DNA of 64,000 nucleotides, taken from the NCBI RefSeq assembly GCF_002312815.1, contig NZ_NKQJ01000003.1:62001-126000 (forward strand), in the 5' to 3' direction. Source of the DNA: Agaribacterium haliotis (lineage in GTDB: Bacteria; Pseudomonadota; Gammaproteobacteria; Pseudomonadales; Cellvibrionaceae). The position numbers and the translations under genes are program-made. A model generated the notes under the pieces. It was not told the origin of the DNA. It ran no database searches and saw nothing but the letters and a program-made list of their open reading frames with translations. Shown here in pieces: positions 28,824 through 37,818 of this stretch. Within the stretch, counting starts at the first letter, position 1, and each line of letters starts with the position of its first letter.

Positions 28824-28925
28824 GAAGGTCTCTCCGTAATATCTAAGCAATATGTAAAGGCCCTTGGGCCGAAGTTTTAGCGAAACCGCAAAGCCTTTGG
28901 CACTGCGGTGAATTCCGTGAAGCTG

Positions 28926-28954
28926 AAGATGGGGCTCAGTTTGGGCTTTTCAAC
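28926..28954 (-). promoter_or_regulatory. Sigma-32 (RpoH) type heat-shock promoter of groESL
   Basis: On the minus strand GTTGAAA (-35, plus 28948-28954), a 13-base spacer, and CCCCATCTT (-10, plus 28926-28934) match the RpoH consensus CTTGAAA-N11-15-CCCCATnT with one mismatch. The start of transcription would be about 95 bases before the groES start codon. No CIRCE inverted repeat was seen. The remainder of 28824-29036 holds the untranslated leader. Confidence 0.85.
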
Positions 28955-29036
28955 AGCAAAACTTAAAAAAAATTGCATTTTGTTGAATGTGCCGCGCAAA
29001 CCCCGGCCGTGCCAGCCCACCCGAGGGGACACAAAG

Positions 29037-29468
29037 CTATTCGCGCCAGCTTTCGCCGTCGATCGTGCGACCTTTTGATTTGCCGTCAATATTTTCGCCT
29101 GCATGGCTTTGATAGCGGTACTGAACCGGCCTTAACAATCTGCGAATCAAGGCCAGGCGCAAGCCGGGGACAAGCAACAAAAAGCCGAGCGTATCGCTGA
29201 TAAAGCCCGGCACCAGTAACATAAAGCCGGCCACAGCGAGACACAGGCCCTCGAGCAACTCGCGCGCAGGCGGCTCGCCTCTGGTCATTTTCTGCTGGGC
29301 ACTCATCAAGGTGCTAAAGCCCTGAATACGGATCAATGTGACACCGATAAGCGCCGTTAGTACCACAAGCGCAACGGTAGGCAGGCCACCGATCACGCCA
29401 CTGACCTCAAACATCACAAACAGCTCAATCAGCGGGGCAACAATAAACAACACTAAAAATATTTGCAC
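29037..29468 (-). CDS. fxsA: FxsA family membrane protein
   Basis: This protein of 143 residues starts at the GTG at 29468, preceded by GGAGG five bases upstream; a TTG at 29489 lies before that ribosome site and is unlikely. The FxsA pattern is clear: FLVLFIVAPLIELFVMFEVSG, then GLPTVALVVLTALIGVTLIRIQG, and GLCLAVAGFMLLVPGFISDTLG with LLVPGLR. FxsA is an inner-membrane protein that alleviates F-plasmid exclusion of phage T7 in E. coli; its normal role is unclear. Its frequent position next to groES is kept here. It lies upstream of groESL on the same strand, so the groE promoter is just after its stop. Confidence 0.9.
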   Translation of the reverse strand: MQIFLVLFIVAPLIELFVMFEVSGVIGGLPTVALVVLTALIGVTLIRIQGFSTLMSAQQKMTRGEPPARELLEGLCLAVAGFMLLVPGFISDTLGFLLLVPGLRLALIRRLLRPVQYRYQSHAGENIDGKSKGRTIDGESWRE

Positions 29469-29529
29469 AAAAGCCTCCGATGGGCGCAATCAGATAAACA
29501 AAACCTACTCGTTCTTGCTATATGGGGCT

Positions 29530-30573
29530 CTACCACTGATATCCAAGCCCTACAGTAAGGCGGGAATCTTGTTTTACCACGCCCTCGGGCGGCAGGTTGT
29601 CATAGTTGTAAATCAGTTTAAGATCGGCGCTCAGGCCTTTGGCAATCGGCATGGCCATGCCCGATTCACTGTTGAAGTTCCAGTCGTTTTGCTGGCGAAC
29701 GCCCTGCAGCCATTCGAGCTTGCTATAGGCGTTTAGATCTTTCGGCAGCAGCACGCGGCCATCAAAGGCCATGCGCCAGGAGCTGTATTCATCGGGGTAT
29801 TTGATTTTACTGTCGTTGGCATCGACCACCACCTCATTGAGATACTGGGGGCCAGACTCAATCGCCAGCGCTGAGCGCCGATTTTCCCAGAATTGATAAC
29901 CGACACCGGCACCAAAACTGACCCGCTTATCGACCAAACGAAGCTCGTCTCTAAGCAAGGTCACCGATGAGGTCAAATAGGTCTTGGGGGCAAAAAACCA
30001 GTCAAATTGATAGCGCGGCTCATTGCGCTGTGAGAGCGGCCCATCATCAAAAGACTCTGCGCGATATTTGTAGGTCAAACCATGGCGGAAGTCGCGGTGG
30101 CGAAGGTTGAGGGCAAAATCGATATTCCAATCCTGCTTTTCTACCTGGCCGGACTCCAAATAACCGGTGGCCTTTATATGGCCACTGTGACCAAAACTCG
30201 ACTGGCGATAGCCCTCGAATAACAGCGCTTCTTTAATTTCAAGAAAACCGAGCTTTAGGTTGCCGCCCTCTTCACATTCAAGGCGCACAAGGCGCGATGA
30301 GTCTAGCCCGGCCCAGTAACAAACACCGTCGTGACCGCGCAGTTTTAAAGGCACCGAACTGACCAAATCGACTATGCTGTTTTTCTTGATTTCCAGCGTG
30401 CCGAAGTTGCGGGATTTCCACACCACCACCGTCGCCCGAATCGCTTGCAACTCGCCCTCTATCCTGTCGCTATTGTCGAGCAAGAGCTCGCCGGCCGAAA
30501 CAGGATAAGCAAAAGCCAAGCTTATTAAGGCGGCTACAACAGCGGTGGAACAGTGGCGTATGCGACAGCGCAT
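29530..30573 (-). CDS. DUF481 outer-membrane protein (YdiY-like)
   Basis: This protein of 347 residues starts at the ATG at 30573; a TTG at 30591 would add six residues. A signal peptide ends near YPVSAGE. The N-terminal part (ELLLDNSDRIEGELQ) is the beta domain often found in front of DUF481. The C-terminal ~220 residues form a predicted beta-barrel of salt-induced YdiY type, ending in LTVGLGYQW. Function is unknown. It is on the same strand as and 60 bases after ampG, and it may be the fourth gene of the ampD-ampE-ampG transcript, giving an envelope context. Confidence 0.8.
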   Translation of the reverse strand: MRCRIRHCSTAVVAALISLAFAYPVSAGELLLDNSDRIEGELQAIRATVVVWKSRNFGTLEIKKNSIVDLVSSVPLKLRGHDGVCYWAGLDSSRLVRLECEEGGNLKLGFLEIKEALLFEGYRQSSFGHSGHIKATGYLESGQVEKQDWNIDFALNLRHRDFRHGLTYKYRAESFDDGPLSQRNEPRYQFDWFFAPKTYLTSSVTLLRDELRLVDKRVSFGAGVGYQFWENRRSALAIESGPQYLNEVVVDANDSKIKYPDEYSSWRMAFDGRVLLPKDLNAYSKLEWLQGVRQQNDWNFNSESGMAMPIAKGLSADLKLIYNYDNLPPEGVVKQDSRLTVGLGYQW

Positions 30574-30633
30574 GCAAGAAAAACGAAACAAATTAGAAAC
30601 AGAAACGATAACAAAACAACAACAATAAATACA

Positions 30634-31926
30634 TCAGCTCGCGGGCAACTTGCTAGCGCGACGCCACAAAATCAAAGACAAAAGGATAGCAGGCAATCCC
30701 ATCGCTGCCGCATACAGGAAAAAAACCTGATAACTGAAACTGTCGACAAATACACCAGAGAAACCACTGGCAAATTTGCCGGGCAGAGTCATAAGGGAGC
30801 TAAACAGCGCATACTGTGTGGCCGTATAAGCGCGATTGGTCAAACCCGATAAATAGGCGATAAACACGGTCTGGGCAAAACCTGCACTGAAGTTATCTGC
30901 GCTAATGGTTACGTATAACCAGGACACATCGGCGCCGACTAGCGCCAGCTTGGCAAAAAACAAGTTGGCCAGCGCCGCACTGCAGGCCCCAATCAACAGC
31001 GGGCCATACACACCGTAGCGAGCAACAACAATACCGCCAACAAAAGCCCCGACTATCGTTACAACAATGCCAAAGACTTTGGTCACCTGCGCAATTTGGG
31101 TTTTAGTAAAACCCAGATCCAGATAAAACGGGTTGGCCATAATGCCCATAATTAAATCGCTGAGTCGGTACAGGCCGACAAATGCCAGTACCAGCAGGGC
31201 AAAACGGCCGTTGCGCTGAAAAAAATCGATAAACGGGTCGACAAATGAATGCTTAAGCCCCGCCAGACTCAGCGCAGAAGAGGCTCTTAGCGGTGTATTT
31301 TTTAGCGCAGGCTCCGAAGCAAACAGCGTTGCCAGCATCGCCAGCAACATAAGCGCCGCCATCGACCAGTAGGCAACTTGCCAGCTGGCAATATCCGCCA
31401 GGTAAAGTGCCCCAGCCCCGGAAGCCATCAGCGCCAGACGGTAACCGAGCAGGTAGCTTGCGGCCATGGCCCCCTGAACACTTTCATCGGCACTTTCAAT
31501 ACGAAAGGCGTCGAGCGCAATATCCTGAGTTGCCGAACTGAACGCGACCCACACCGCACACAGCGCGATCGCCGCAAGCTGGGTCCGGGGGTCGAGCTGG
31601 ACCATCAGTACCAGGCCAATGGCCACCCCCAATTGAGCAGCCAAAAGCCAGCTGCGCCGGCGCCCTAGCCTGCTAAATAACAGCGGCAATTTAATGCTGT
31701 CGACAAAAGGCGCCCAGAAAACCTTGATTGAGTACGTCAAACCGACCCAGGCAAAAAAGCCGATCGCCGACTTGCTGACACCGTAGTCTCTAAGCCAAGC
31801 AGACAGCGTTGAGAACACCAGCAAAAATGGCAGCCCCGCTGAAAAGCCCAAAAACAACATGGTCAGTACAGGCTTTTTTACATAGAGGCGGGCCGCATCA
31901 GCCCAGGAGCGCTCGATCTTAAGCAA
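30634..31926 (-). CDS. ampG: AmpG muropeptide permease (MFS)
   Basis: AmpG imports anhydro-muropeptides released during peptidoglycan turnover across the inner membrane. The 430-residue chain has about 12-14 helices. The family start PVLTMLFLGFSAGLPFLLVF with STLSAWLRDYGVSKS, and SSATQDIALDAFRIE, are diagnostic. It starts at a TTG with only a weak ribosome site, 36 bases after ampE. Together with ampD and ampE upstream it makes a recycling operon. In AmpC-inducible bacteria this pathway feeds AmpR; no ampR or beta-lactamase gene is in the window. Confidence 0.94.
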   Translation of the reverse strand: MLKIERSWADAARLYVKKPVLTMLFLGFSAGLPFLLVFSTLSAWLRDYGVSKSAIGFFAWVGLTYSIKVFWAPFVDSIKLPLLFSRLGRRRSWLLAAQLGVAIGLVLMVQLDPRTQLAAIALCAVWVAFSSATQDIALDAFRIESADESVQGAMAASYLLGYRLALMASGAGALYLADIASWQVAYWSMAALMLLAMLATLFASEPALKNTPLRASSALSLAGLKHSFVDPFIDFFQRNGRFALLVLAFVGLYRLSDLIMGIMANPFYLDLGFTKTQIAQVTKVFGIVVTIVGAFVGGIVVARYGVYGPLLIGACSAALANLFFAKLALVGADVSWLYVTISADNFSAGFAQTVFIAYLSGLTNRAYTATQYALFSSLMTLPGKFASGFSGVFVDSFSYQVFFLYAAAMGLPAILLSLILWRRASKLPAS

Positions 31927-31962
31927 GGCTTTTACATCCCATTTTGAAGCCCAAATCAGCCG

Positions 31963-32811
31963 TTAAGCAAACAGCGAAAACAGCGCTGCTACCGCAATCC
32001 AGAACCAGAGTGAGCGCTGGAAAAGCTTGCTCATTAAAGTCAGCTCTTTGCGGGTAATTTCGCCATCTTGGATGGTATCGTCACTGACCGCCAGCGCCCC
32101 GAGTATCATCGGGCTTAGAATATCGTTGGTACGGCGGCTGCCGCACAGCAGGCAGTCGCGCCAGTGCTCAATGCAGCCCTGAAAGTTGCCGGTAAGCGCA
32201 AACGTTAAGCCGAGCAGGCGCACCGCCGGCCACTCGAGCAACCACAGCCAGCGCTGACTGAGCTTATCACCCGGTTCGGCGTGACTTTGCAAAAACACAA
32301 GGCGATACATCAACGCGCCGACCGGGCCGAGTAAGAAAAACCAGAACAGTACAGCAAACATACGCTCAAAACCGCGATAGCCTGCCTGATCTAAAACATG
32401 GCGGTGCAGGCTCGACCAATCGTCGCGCTCAAGATCGTCCACTTCCACATCAAAACGGCGCGCGCGCTCACAAGCACTGTCCCAGTCTTCGATATAACAG
32501 GCTTGGGTGTATTCGCGCACAATTTCAAAAAACTCGCCCCTGCCCAAGCTATAGAGTAAAACAACAACCGCCAGTGGCATCACCAGCCAGATACTCTGGC
32601 TTAACAGCAGCTGGAAGACGATAGCAACAAGCACCAGAGGCCAGACGACATTTAAAAAGCTGCGCGTTTCACTCAGCTCGGTTTCACTGCTGCTATTTAA
32701 GCGAGCGAGTTTGCTGCGCCACCAGAAAAACCAGCCATCTTTGTGCAGCGGGTTTTGTGCGCCCCAGATCTGCAAAAAAGCCAGCGCCAGAACTACAACA
32801 ATGATTTCCAT
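31963..32811 (-). CDS. ampE: AmpE-like inner-membrane protein
   Basis: This 282-residue membrane protein starts at the ATG at 32811, eight bases after the ampD stop. The N-terminus MEIIVVVLALAFLQIWGAQNPLHKDGWFFWW is the AmpE start. Four or more hydrophobic segments follow, with FAVLFWFFLLGPVGALMYRL and RLLGLTFALTGNF. The length matches E. coli AmpE (284). AmpE has been called a regulatory or signalling component of beta-lactamase induction; its biochemical role is not settled. It is cotranscribed with ampD, as in E. coli and Pseudomonas. Confidence 0.9.
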   Translation of the reverse strand: MEIIVVVLALAFLQIWGAQNPLHKDGWFFWWRSKLARLNSSSETELSETRSFLNVVWPLVLVAIVFQLLLSQSIWLVMPLAVVVLLYSLGRGEFFEIVREYTQACYIEDWDSACERARRFDVEVDDLERDDWSSLHRHVLDQAGYRGFERMFAVLFWFFLLGPVGALMYRLVFLQSHAEPGDKLSQRWLWLLEWPAVRLLGLTFALTGNFQGCIEHWRDCLLCGSRRTNDILSPMILGALAVSDDTIQDGEITRKELTLMSKLFQRSLWFWIAVAALFSLFA

Positions 32812-32819
32812 AATGAACC

Positions 32820-33371
32820 CTAAGTAGCTTGTCGTAATAGTTGTTGTAAGCGGCCCCAATCAAAAGCCGGGCCCGGATCGCTCTTGCGACCGGGAGCAAT
32901 ATCGCTGTGCCCGCACAGCCGCGAGCGAGTCAGTTTCGGATAATAGTCGATCAAATAAGCACAGAGCGCTGTCAGGCTGTGGTACTGCTCATCGCTGTAG
33001 GCTTGATCGTCACAGCCCTCCAACTCTACACCGATGGAAAAATTATTACAGTCATCGCAGCCCTTGTAATTCGATTTGCCAGCGTGCCAGGCGCGCTTGT
33101 CTGTCGCCACAAATTGCACCAGATGACCATTGCGCTCAATCAAAAAGTGAGCGCTAACTTTCAAGCCCTTAATTTCTTCATAAAAGGGGTGGGCCGAACT
33201 ATCGAGCTGGTTTTGGAAAAAACGGCGGATGTCACCGGAGCCAAAGTGGCCCGGAGGCAGCGAAATACAGTGCACAACAAGCAAGCTGGGCTCCTGCTCG
33301 GCAGGGCGCTCATTAAAATTTGGCGAGGGCACAGGCTCAGCTGCATCCAACCAACCATCTATTAACCGCAA
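32820..33371 (-). CDS. ampD: AmpD, 1,6-anhydro-N-acetylmuramyl-L-alanine amidase
   Basis: This 183-residue cytosolic zinc amidase cleaves the stem peptide from anhydro-muropeptides. Zinc ligands fall in LLVVHCISLP (His ~34), and the C-terminal GHSDIAPGRKSDPGPAF (His and Asp). The middle VSAHFLIERNGHLVQFV and RAWHAGKSNYKG are standard, as is FSIGVELEG. No signal peptide is present, which separates it from periplasmic AmiD. It starts at a TTG preceded by GGAG at about seven bases. The start is the first codon of the operon ampD-ampE-ampG. Confidence 0.95.
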   Translation of the reverse strand: MRLIDGWLDAAEPVPSPNFNERPAEQEPSLLVVHCISLPPGHFGSGDIRRFFQNQLDSSAHPFYEEIKGLKVSAHFLIERNGHLVQFVATDKRAWHAGKSNYKGCDDCNNFSIGVELEGCDDQAYSDEQYHSLTALCAYLIDYYPKLTRSRLCGHSDIAPGRKSDPGPAFDWGRLQQLLRQAT

Positions 33372-33579
33372 AAACGAACTCCGACAGGCTTTATTGCGAG
33401 AAGCTGAGCCACTTTATATATCGAGAATGATCGGCACCAGGGCAGCCGCTCTTTTTCGAGCTACGCGCAATAGAGAATGAAAATTTATTGTAGTAAGGAT
33501 AATAACGCGGCCAACAAAAACTTAGCAATGTGGGCTAATTGCTGAAAAGGCAAAGCCTTGAAATAAAAACACCGCTAGA

Positions 33580-36060
33580 TCAGTTTTTAGGGCGCAAACC
33601 GGAAACAATGGTTTCGAGAGCTTTGTCAAACAGCAAACTGTTATCGAGGGGCTTTAAGCGCTTCTGGGCAAGCAGGGTAACAAGGCCGGCCTCGGTATTT
33701 TCCGCCACTTTTTTGCCCGAGCGATCGACAAAAATGTATTTGCCTGTGGGTTTGATAAACGCCGCAAGGCGAGCTCTCTGACTGGCGCCTTGCGACTGCA
33801 GCTGCATTTCAAACCAGGCACCCTGCACAAACGCCCGCACCTGTTTTAACAACAATGCGTGCTGCTCGGCAGTAATAGCGGCGCTACCGCCCTCAGACTC
33901 AGCAGTTTGCACTGAAGAAGTCGAGGCCGCCTGCGAGGGGCTAGCAAGGTTTTTATTCGCAGGTTCGGCACTTTTTTGCCCCTGGCTAAGCTGGGCAGAG
34001 CGCTCAGACCCGCTAACTGGGCCTTTGCCGATGGCCTTACCCATGGCACCGGATTCAGGCTTAGGCTCCGGTTCAGCGTGTTGTTTTTGCTCGGCGCCGA
34101 GAGCGTGTGTTTGCTCCAGCTCTTGCTGAGCCAACTCAGCGTGGCGTTTTACCGGGCTTCCTCCGCGAATACATTCAAGGTGGATCGCCTCAAGCCCCTT
34201 AAACAGCGATGACATTTCAAACGGGTTGTAAGAAATCGTATCTAAACCCGCGCGAATTTTTTTCAGCAGCGGCGGCACTGATTTAATTAGTGCGCTGCGC
34301 TCACTTGCATCCGCGGGAGCCTGTACACTGGCAAGCAGAGCATCAAGCGTGGCCAGATGCTCTGCCCAGATATCACTATCACCACCACTTTTCAGTGCGG
34401 CAACAAATAAAACATTGCTCCAGGCCTCGTTGATAATTTTATCGAGCACCTCGGGCAACTTAAATTCTGCACAGCGCTGCTCAATCTCTACAGCAACTGC
34501 CGCACGCGCCAACTCAGCTTTGGCTTTGCCCTCTTCGGCGTCCCGAGTGCGGCGCTCGAGCAGGGCAATACGCTTGCGGTCTTTTTCTTGAAACGCAGAA
34601 AAGTCGGCCAGCAAATCCGAGAAAATTTCTGTATTGAGCTCAAAGTCCTGCATCAAGGTTTTGACAATTGAAGAGATCTTTTTGTACAGCGGATCGCTGT
34701 TGAACTCGCCATTTCTGGCTTCCCAACCGATTGCGGCGGTCGCCATTTCATTTAACAGGCGCCGGGCAACATGGCCGCTCTGAGTGAAAAAAGTTTTATC
34801 GGCAATCGCAACCTTGATAATGGGTATCTGCAGGCGACTTAATAAATCTTTCATCACCTTCGGTAAATTATCGTTGTCGAGAATCACCTCAAACAAACTT
34901 GCAACCAGTAGCATTACCTGCTCATCGACCGCGCTGGCCGCGGGTGTTTGGCTGGGCTTATTTGCGTCAGGCTGCGCCCCAGAGGCTGGGCTCGCAGATG
35001 CCGGGCTCCCGGCTTGCTTCAGTAAAAGCTGCTTTAGCTGCTGGGCATTAATTTGCTCGGCCATTTGCAGCTCGGGGGAATTCTGCAGAGCATTTAAAGC
35101 CTGTACAAAGCTATTTTGCTGCAGCTGTTCCGGGCTGACAAAGACATCCTGCTGACTTAAACCCTGCTCGGCAAATAAATGTGCAAGCTCCTGGCTCTGT
35201 TCGGCGTCGATGCCTGTATTCGCGCGAGCGCGCTGGGCTGCAGTGCTACTAGACGCTAAGGCTGTATCTGCTGAAGCGGGTTGGGCCGGGTGAGCCGAGG
35301 AGGTAAATTCGCCGTGGTTTTTTCGCGCGGCACCGCGCACCTTGGCCCTGGCCGCAGCGCCACCTTCGGCTGCACGACCAAGGGAAGGCAAAACGTTTTT
35401 CTGAACCAAGCTTTCATTTAAGCGCGTATATAAACCCGCCAACAGCTCTATCTGGCAGCGCTCAAATACTCGAAACAGGTGGAGTTTGGCTTTGATACCG
35501 AGCCCGAGCGCCTTAATGCGCCCCATAAACGCCGAGTAAAGCACGTCGGCACCGACCGGCATATTCTTTTGGTAAACCTTGACCGGAACAAGACTATCTA
35601 GGCGCAGCGCAAGAAACTGCATAGCCTCTCCGTGAGTGGCATTGGCGCGTGCCACGGCTGTATCGACAGCGACAAGCGCATCAAGATCGTCGTGTTCAAC
35701 CAGTGTCAAAGCGTCGGCCTTGAGCTTGGACAAGGTATCTCGCTGGCCACCTTCATCAAGTAAAATAGCAAAGGCGGTATCTATTTCCCCTTGAAAACTG
35801 CTCTCGAGCACGTGGCGTCGAAGGCGCAATTCACGCATGGAGTCAAAATAGAAATTCTGCTCTTCGTTGCTGCCCGCTTTATCGGCAAGCTCAAATAAGG
35901 CATCATCAGCGCGCTCAAAAAACAGCTTAAGCATGGCCGCCAGCTCTGGCATGGCTAAGTCGCGAACAGTTTTAACCGGCTCCGGTAGACGAGCCAACTG
36001 GGCAGCGAGTGCAGGTTCGTTTGCCTCTTTACCACCGTTGAGCGCAACTATGTTGCTCAT
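33580..36060 (-). CDS. Large DUF1631 protein
   Basis: This 826-residue protein starts at the ATG at 36060 behind GAGGTG. It contains long helical stretches matching the DUF1631 pattern: the N-terminal FFERADDALFELADKAGSNEEQ, the segment MLLVASLFEVILDNDNLPKVMK, and LLSRLQIPIIKVAIADKTFF, then RHPARRLLNEM-like HVARRLLNEMATAAIGWE, and a C-terminal ~100-residue end with ISYNPFEMSSLFKGLE and, after a linker, KYIFVDRSGKKVAENT. Two low-complexity linkers (~240-310 and ~650-720, Ala/Ser/Gln/Pro-rich) separate the parts. No signal peptide. The family is widespread in gammaproteobacteria without a known function; the C-terminal beta-rich end is where a PilZ-like fold has been suspected in some members, which I cannot confirm here. 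It is a single gene. Confidence 0.72.
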   Translation of the reverse strand: MSNIVALNGGKEANEPALAAQLARLPEPVKTVRDLAMPELAAMLKLFFERADDALFELADKAGSNEEQNFYFDSMRELRLRRHVLESSFQGEIDTAFAILLDEGGQRDTLSKLKADALTLVEHDDLDALVAVDTAVARANATHGEAMQFLALRLDSLVPVKVYQKNMPVGADVLYSAFMGRIKALGLGIKAKLHLFRVFERCQIELLAGLYTRLNESLVQKNVLPSLGRAAEGGAAARAKVRGAARKNHGEFTSSAHPAQPASADTALASSSTAAQRARANTGIDAEQSQELAHLFAEQGLSQQDVFVSPEQLQQNSFVQALNALQNSPELQMAEQINAQQLKQLLLKQAGSPASASPASGAQPDANKPSQTPAASAVDEQVMLLVASLFEVILDNDNLPKVMKDLLSRLQIPIIKVAIADKTFFTQSGHVARRLLNEMATAAIGWEARNGEFNSDPLYKKISSIVKTLMQDFELNTEIFSDLLADFSAFQEKDRKRIALLERRTRDAEEGKAKAELARAAVAVEIEQRCAEFKLPEVLDKIINEAWSNVLFVAALKSGGDSDIWAEHLATLDALLASVQAPADASERSALIKSVPPLLKKIRAGLDTISYNPFEMSSLFKGLEAIHLECIRGGSPVKRHAELAQQELEQTHALGAEQKQHAEPEPKPESGAMGKAIGKGPVSGSERSAQLSQGQKSAEPANKNLASPSQAASTSSVQTAESEGGSAAITAEQHALLLKQVRAFVQGAWFEMQLQSQGASQRARLAAFIKPTGKYIFVDRSGKKVAENTEAGLVTLLAQKRLKPLDNSLLFDKALETIVSGLRPKN

Positions 36061-36366
36061 TATTATCACCTCTTAGCCAGCGCCAGATACTAAAACCCTT
36101 TAATGAAAAACGTGCCACAAAAAGATTTTTTCAGTCAAAATAAGTAGAAACCAAAAATCAACAGACCTTTCTTACTAGGTAAAAAGTAGTATACGCATGA
36201 AGCAAAGCTGCTCGCAGGCACCTAAAGCTGAAAATGTGACCTGGGTCGCTCGTTAGAGCCGAGACTTTTGATCTGGTTCAGTCTTCAGGCGACGATTAAA
36301 AATATAGCTTCTGTGCAAGCGCAGATGCTTTAGATAAAGTTATAAAAAACTAGGTATTAGACACTA
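36061..36366. other. Divergent spacer between DUF1631 and the aspartic protease gene
   Basis: About 306 bases without a supported gene. It must contain the promoters for both flanking divergent genes. It is A/T-rich next to both starts. I could not identify convincing -35/-10 pairs, a riboswitch or an operator. A weak direct similarity to any known regulatory RNA was not seen. Confidence 0.5.
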
Positions 36367-36888
36367 ATGACGAAAGAACAGGCGAGCACCGCAGGCACTG
36401 GCAAGGCCATGCTTTATATCTTTTGGTTGCTTGTATTAATTGGCTTAAGTTATATGCTCGGCCTTTGGGAAAACAAGCAGTACAACCCAAACCAAAAGCT
36501 AGTTGGTGAACAGGGTGACGGCCGCAACATTGTGCAACTAAAGCGCAACCGTTTTGGTCACTACGTCAGCAACGGCAAAATTAACGGCCACAACGTGACC
36601 TTTATGCTCGACACCGGCGCCACAAGCGTTGCAATACCCGCTGGCGTCGCCGATAAACTGGGGCTTCAGCGCGGCCCAAGCCACAAAGTACACACCGCCA
36701 ACGGTACCGCAACCGCGTACAGCACACGCATAGCCAGGCTAAAGCTCGGCAGCATAGAGCTTGAAGACCTGCGCGCATCGATTACTCCGGGCATGCAGGG
36801 CTCAGAAATATTGCTGGGCATGAGCGCGCTGAAACAGCTCGACTTTAGCCAAAGTGGCGACGTGCTAACACTAATCCAATACAATTAG
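36367..36888 (+). CDS. Retropepsin-like clan AA aspartic protease, membrane-anchored
   Basis: This 173-residue protein has one N-terminal helix at ~14-33 and a retropepsin-like domain at ~60-170. The single catalytic motif is MLDTGATSVAIP, with the flap region AYSTRIARLKLGSIELEDL and the second hydrophobic ILLGMSALKQLDF, as in the TIGR02281-type family. Such proteins dimerise to form the active site, each subunit giving one Asp. The catalytic domain faces the periplasm by the anchor orientation. Substrates are unknown. It lies 84 bases before nadC on the same strand and is usually separate from it in function. Confidence 0.85.
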   Translation: MTKEQASTAGTGKAMLYIFWLLVLIGLSYMLGLWENKQYNPNQKLVGEQGDGRNIVQLKRNRFGHYVSNGKINGHNVTFMLDTGATSVAIPAGVADKLGLQRGPSHKVHTANGTATAYSTRIARLKLGSIELEDLRASITPGMQGSEILLGMSALKQLDFSQSGDVLTLIQYN

Positions 36889-36972
36889 AGCCAGGCCTGT
36901 GCCCTGCTAAAACAGAGCAGCCAGCCCCTTGGCGTAAATAGCCTTCAACTTCGAAACAGTACGTTAAGCCCC

Positions 36973-37818
36973 ATGAACCTATCTCTTAATGACATCCGCG
37001 AAGACATAGAGCGCGGAGTACGCCAGGCTCTCGACGAAGACCTGGGCAGCGGCGATATCAGTGCCAAGCTTATTCCCGAAGACAGTGTAAAAAGCGCATA
37101 CATCATCACTCGTGAAGACTGTGTACTGTGCGGCAGCGCCTGGCTCGACGAAACCTTCAAGCAGCTAGGCGGGCTCGACAGCATTACCTGGCACGCCCGC
37201 GATGGCGAGTTTGTTAAGGCAGGCGGCAAGCTTGTCAGCCTCAAAGGCAAAGCGCGCACGCTGCTTAGCGGCGAACGCGTGGCGCTGAACTTTATCCAGC
37301 TCTTAAGTGCCGTCGCCAGCAAAGCCAAGCAGTACAAAGACACACTTGGCGAGAGCAAAATCACCCTGCTCGACACCCGCAAGACCCTGCCGGGGCTGAG
37401 ACTTGCGCAAAAATACGCCGTCAGCTGCGGAGGCCTCAGCAATCACCGCATCGGCCTGTACGATATGTTTATGCTAAAAGAAAACCATATTGCCGCCTGC
37501 GGAGATATCCGCGCCGCCGTTAACAAGGCCCGCGAAATTGCCCCCGGTAAAAAAGTCGAGGTTGAAACTGAAAACCTGGATGAACTCAAACAGGCCATAA
37601 GCGCCGGTGCCGACGTTGCCATGCTAGACAACTTCTCAGAGGCTATGCTCAAAGAAGCCTTTACCTTAGAGCGAGGCAAGACCAAATTTGAGCTCAGCGG
37701 CGACCTGAGCCTTGAAGCCTTAACGAAGGCTAGGAACCTACCTGTGGATTACTGTTCGTTTGGGGATTTAACTAAGAATGTTAGGGCGGTGGATTTGTCG
37801 ATGAGGGTGGAAAAGTAA
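36973..37818 (+). CDS. nadC: Nicotinate-nucleotide pyrophosphorylase (carboxylating)
   Basis: NadC (281 residues) converts quinolinate and PRPP to nicotinate mononucleotide in NAD synthesis. Family motifs: ALDEDLGSGDIS, the catalytic DTRKTLPGLRLAQKYAV, GGLSNHRIGLYDMFMLKENH and VEVETENLDEL. The final ~30 codons differ in style from the rest of the gene: Arg is AGG three times (TKARN, NVRAV, SMRV), whereas upstream Arg is almost always CGC/CGT, and the third positions become G/T-rich. The protein remains intact and of normal length. The next gene starts at the last base of the stop (TAATG). This edge is discussed as a recombination junction. Confidence 0.95.
   Translation: MNLSLNDIREDIERGVRQALDEDLGSGDISAKLIPEDSVKSAYIITREDCVLCGSAWLDETFKQLGGLDSITWHARDGEFVKAGGKLVSLKGKARTLLSGERVALNFIQLLSAVASKAKQYKDTLGESKITLLDTRKTLPGLRLAQKYAVSCGGLSNHRIGLYDMFMLKENHIAACGDIRAAVNKAREIAPGKKVEVETENLDELKQAISAGADVAMLDNFSEAMLKEAFTLERGKTKFELSGDLSLEALTKARNLPVDYCSFGDLTKNVRAVDLSMRVEK

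Noticed and set aside
36181-36366. Possible riboswitch in the spacer before the aspartic protease gene
   Set aside because: The bases do not fit the GEMM (c-di-GMP) or cobalamin consensus by eye, and no terminator or sequestering stem precedes the start codon.
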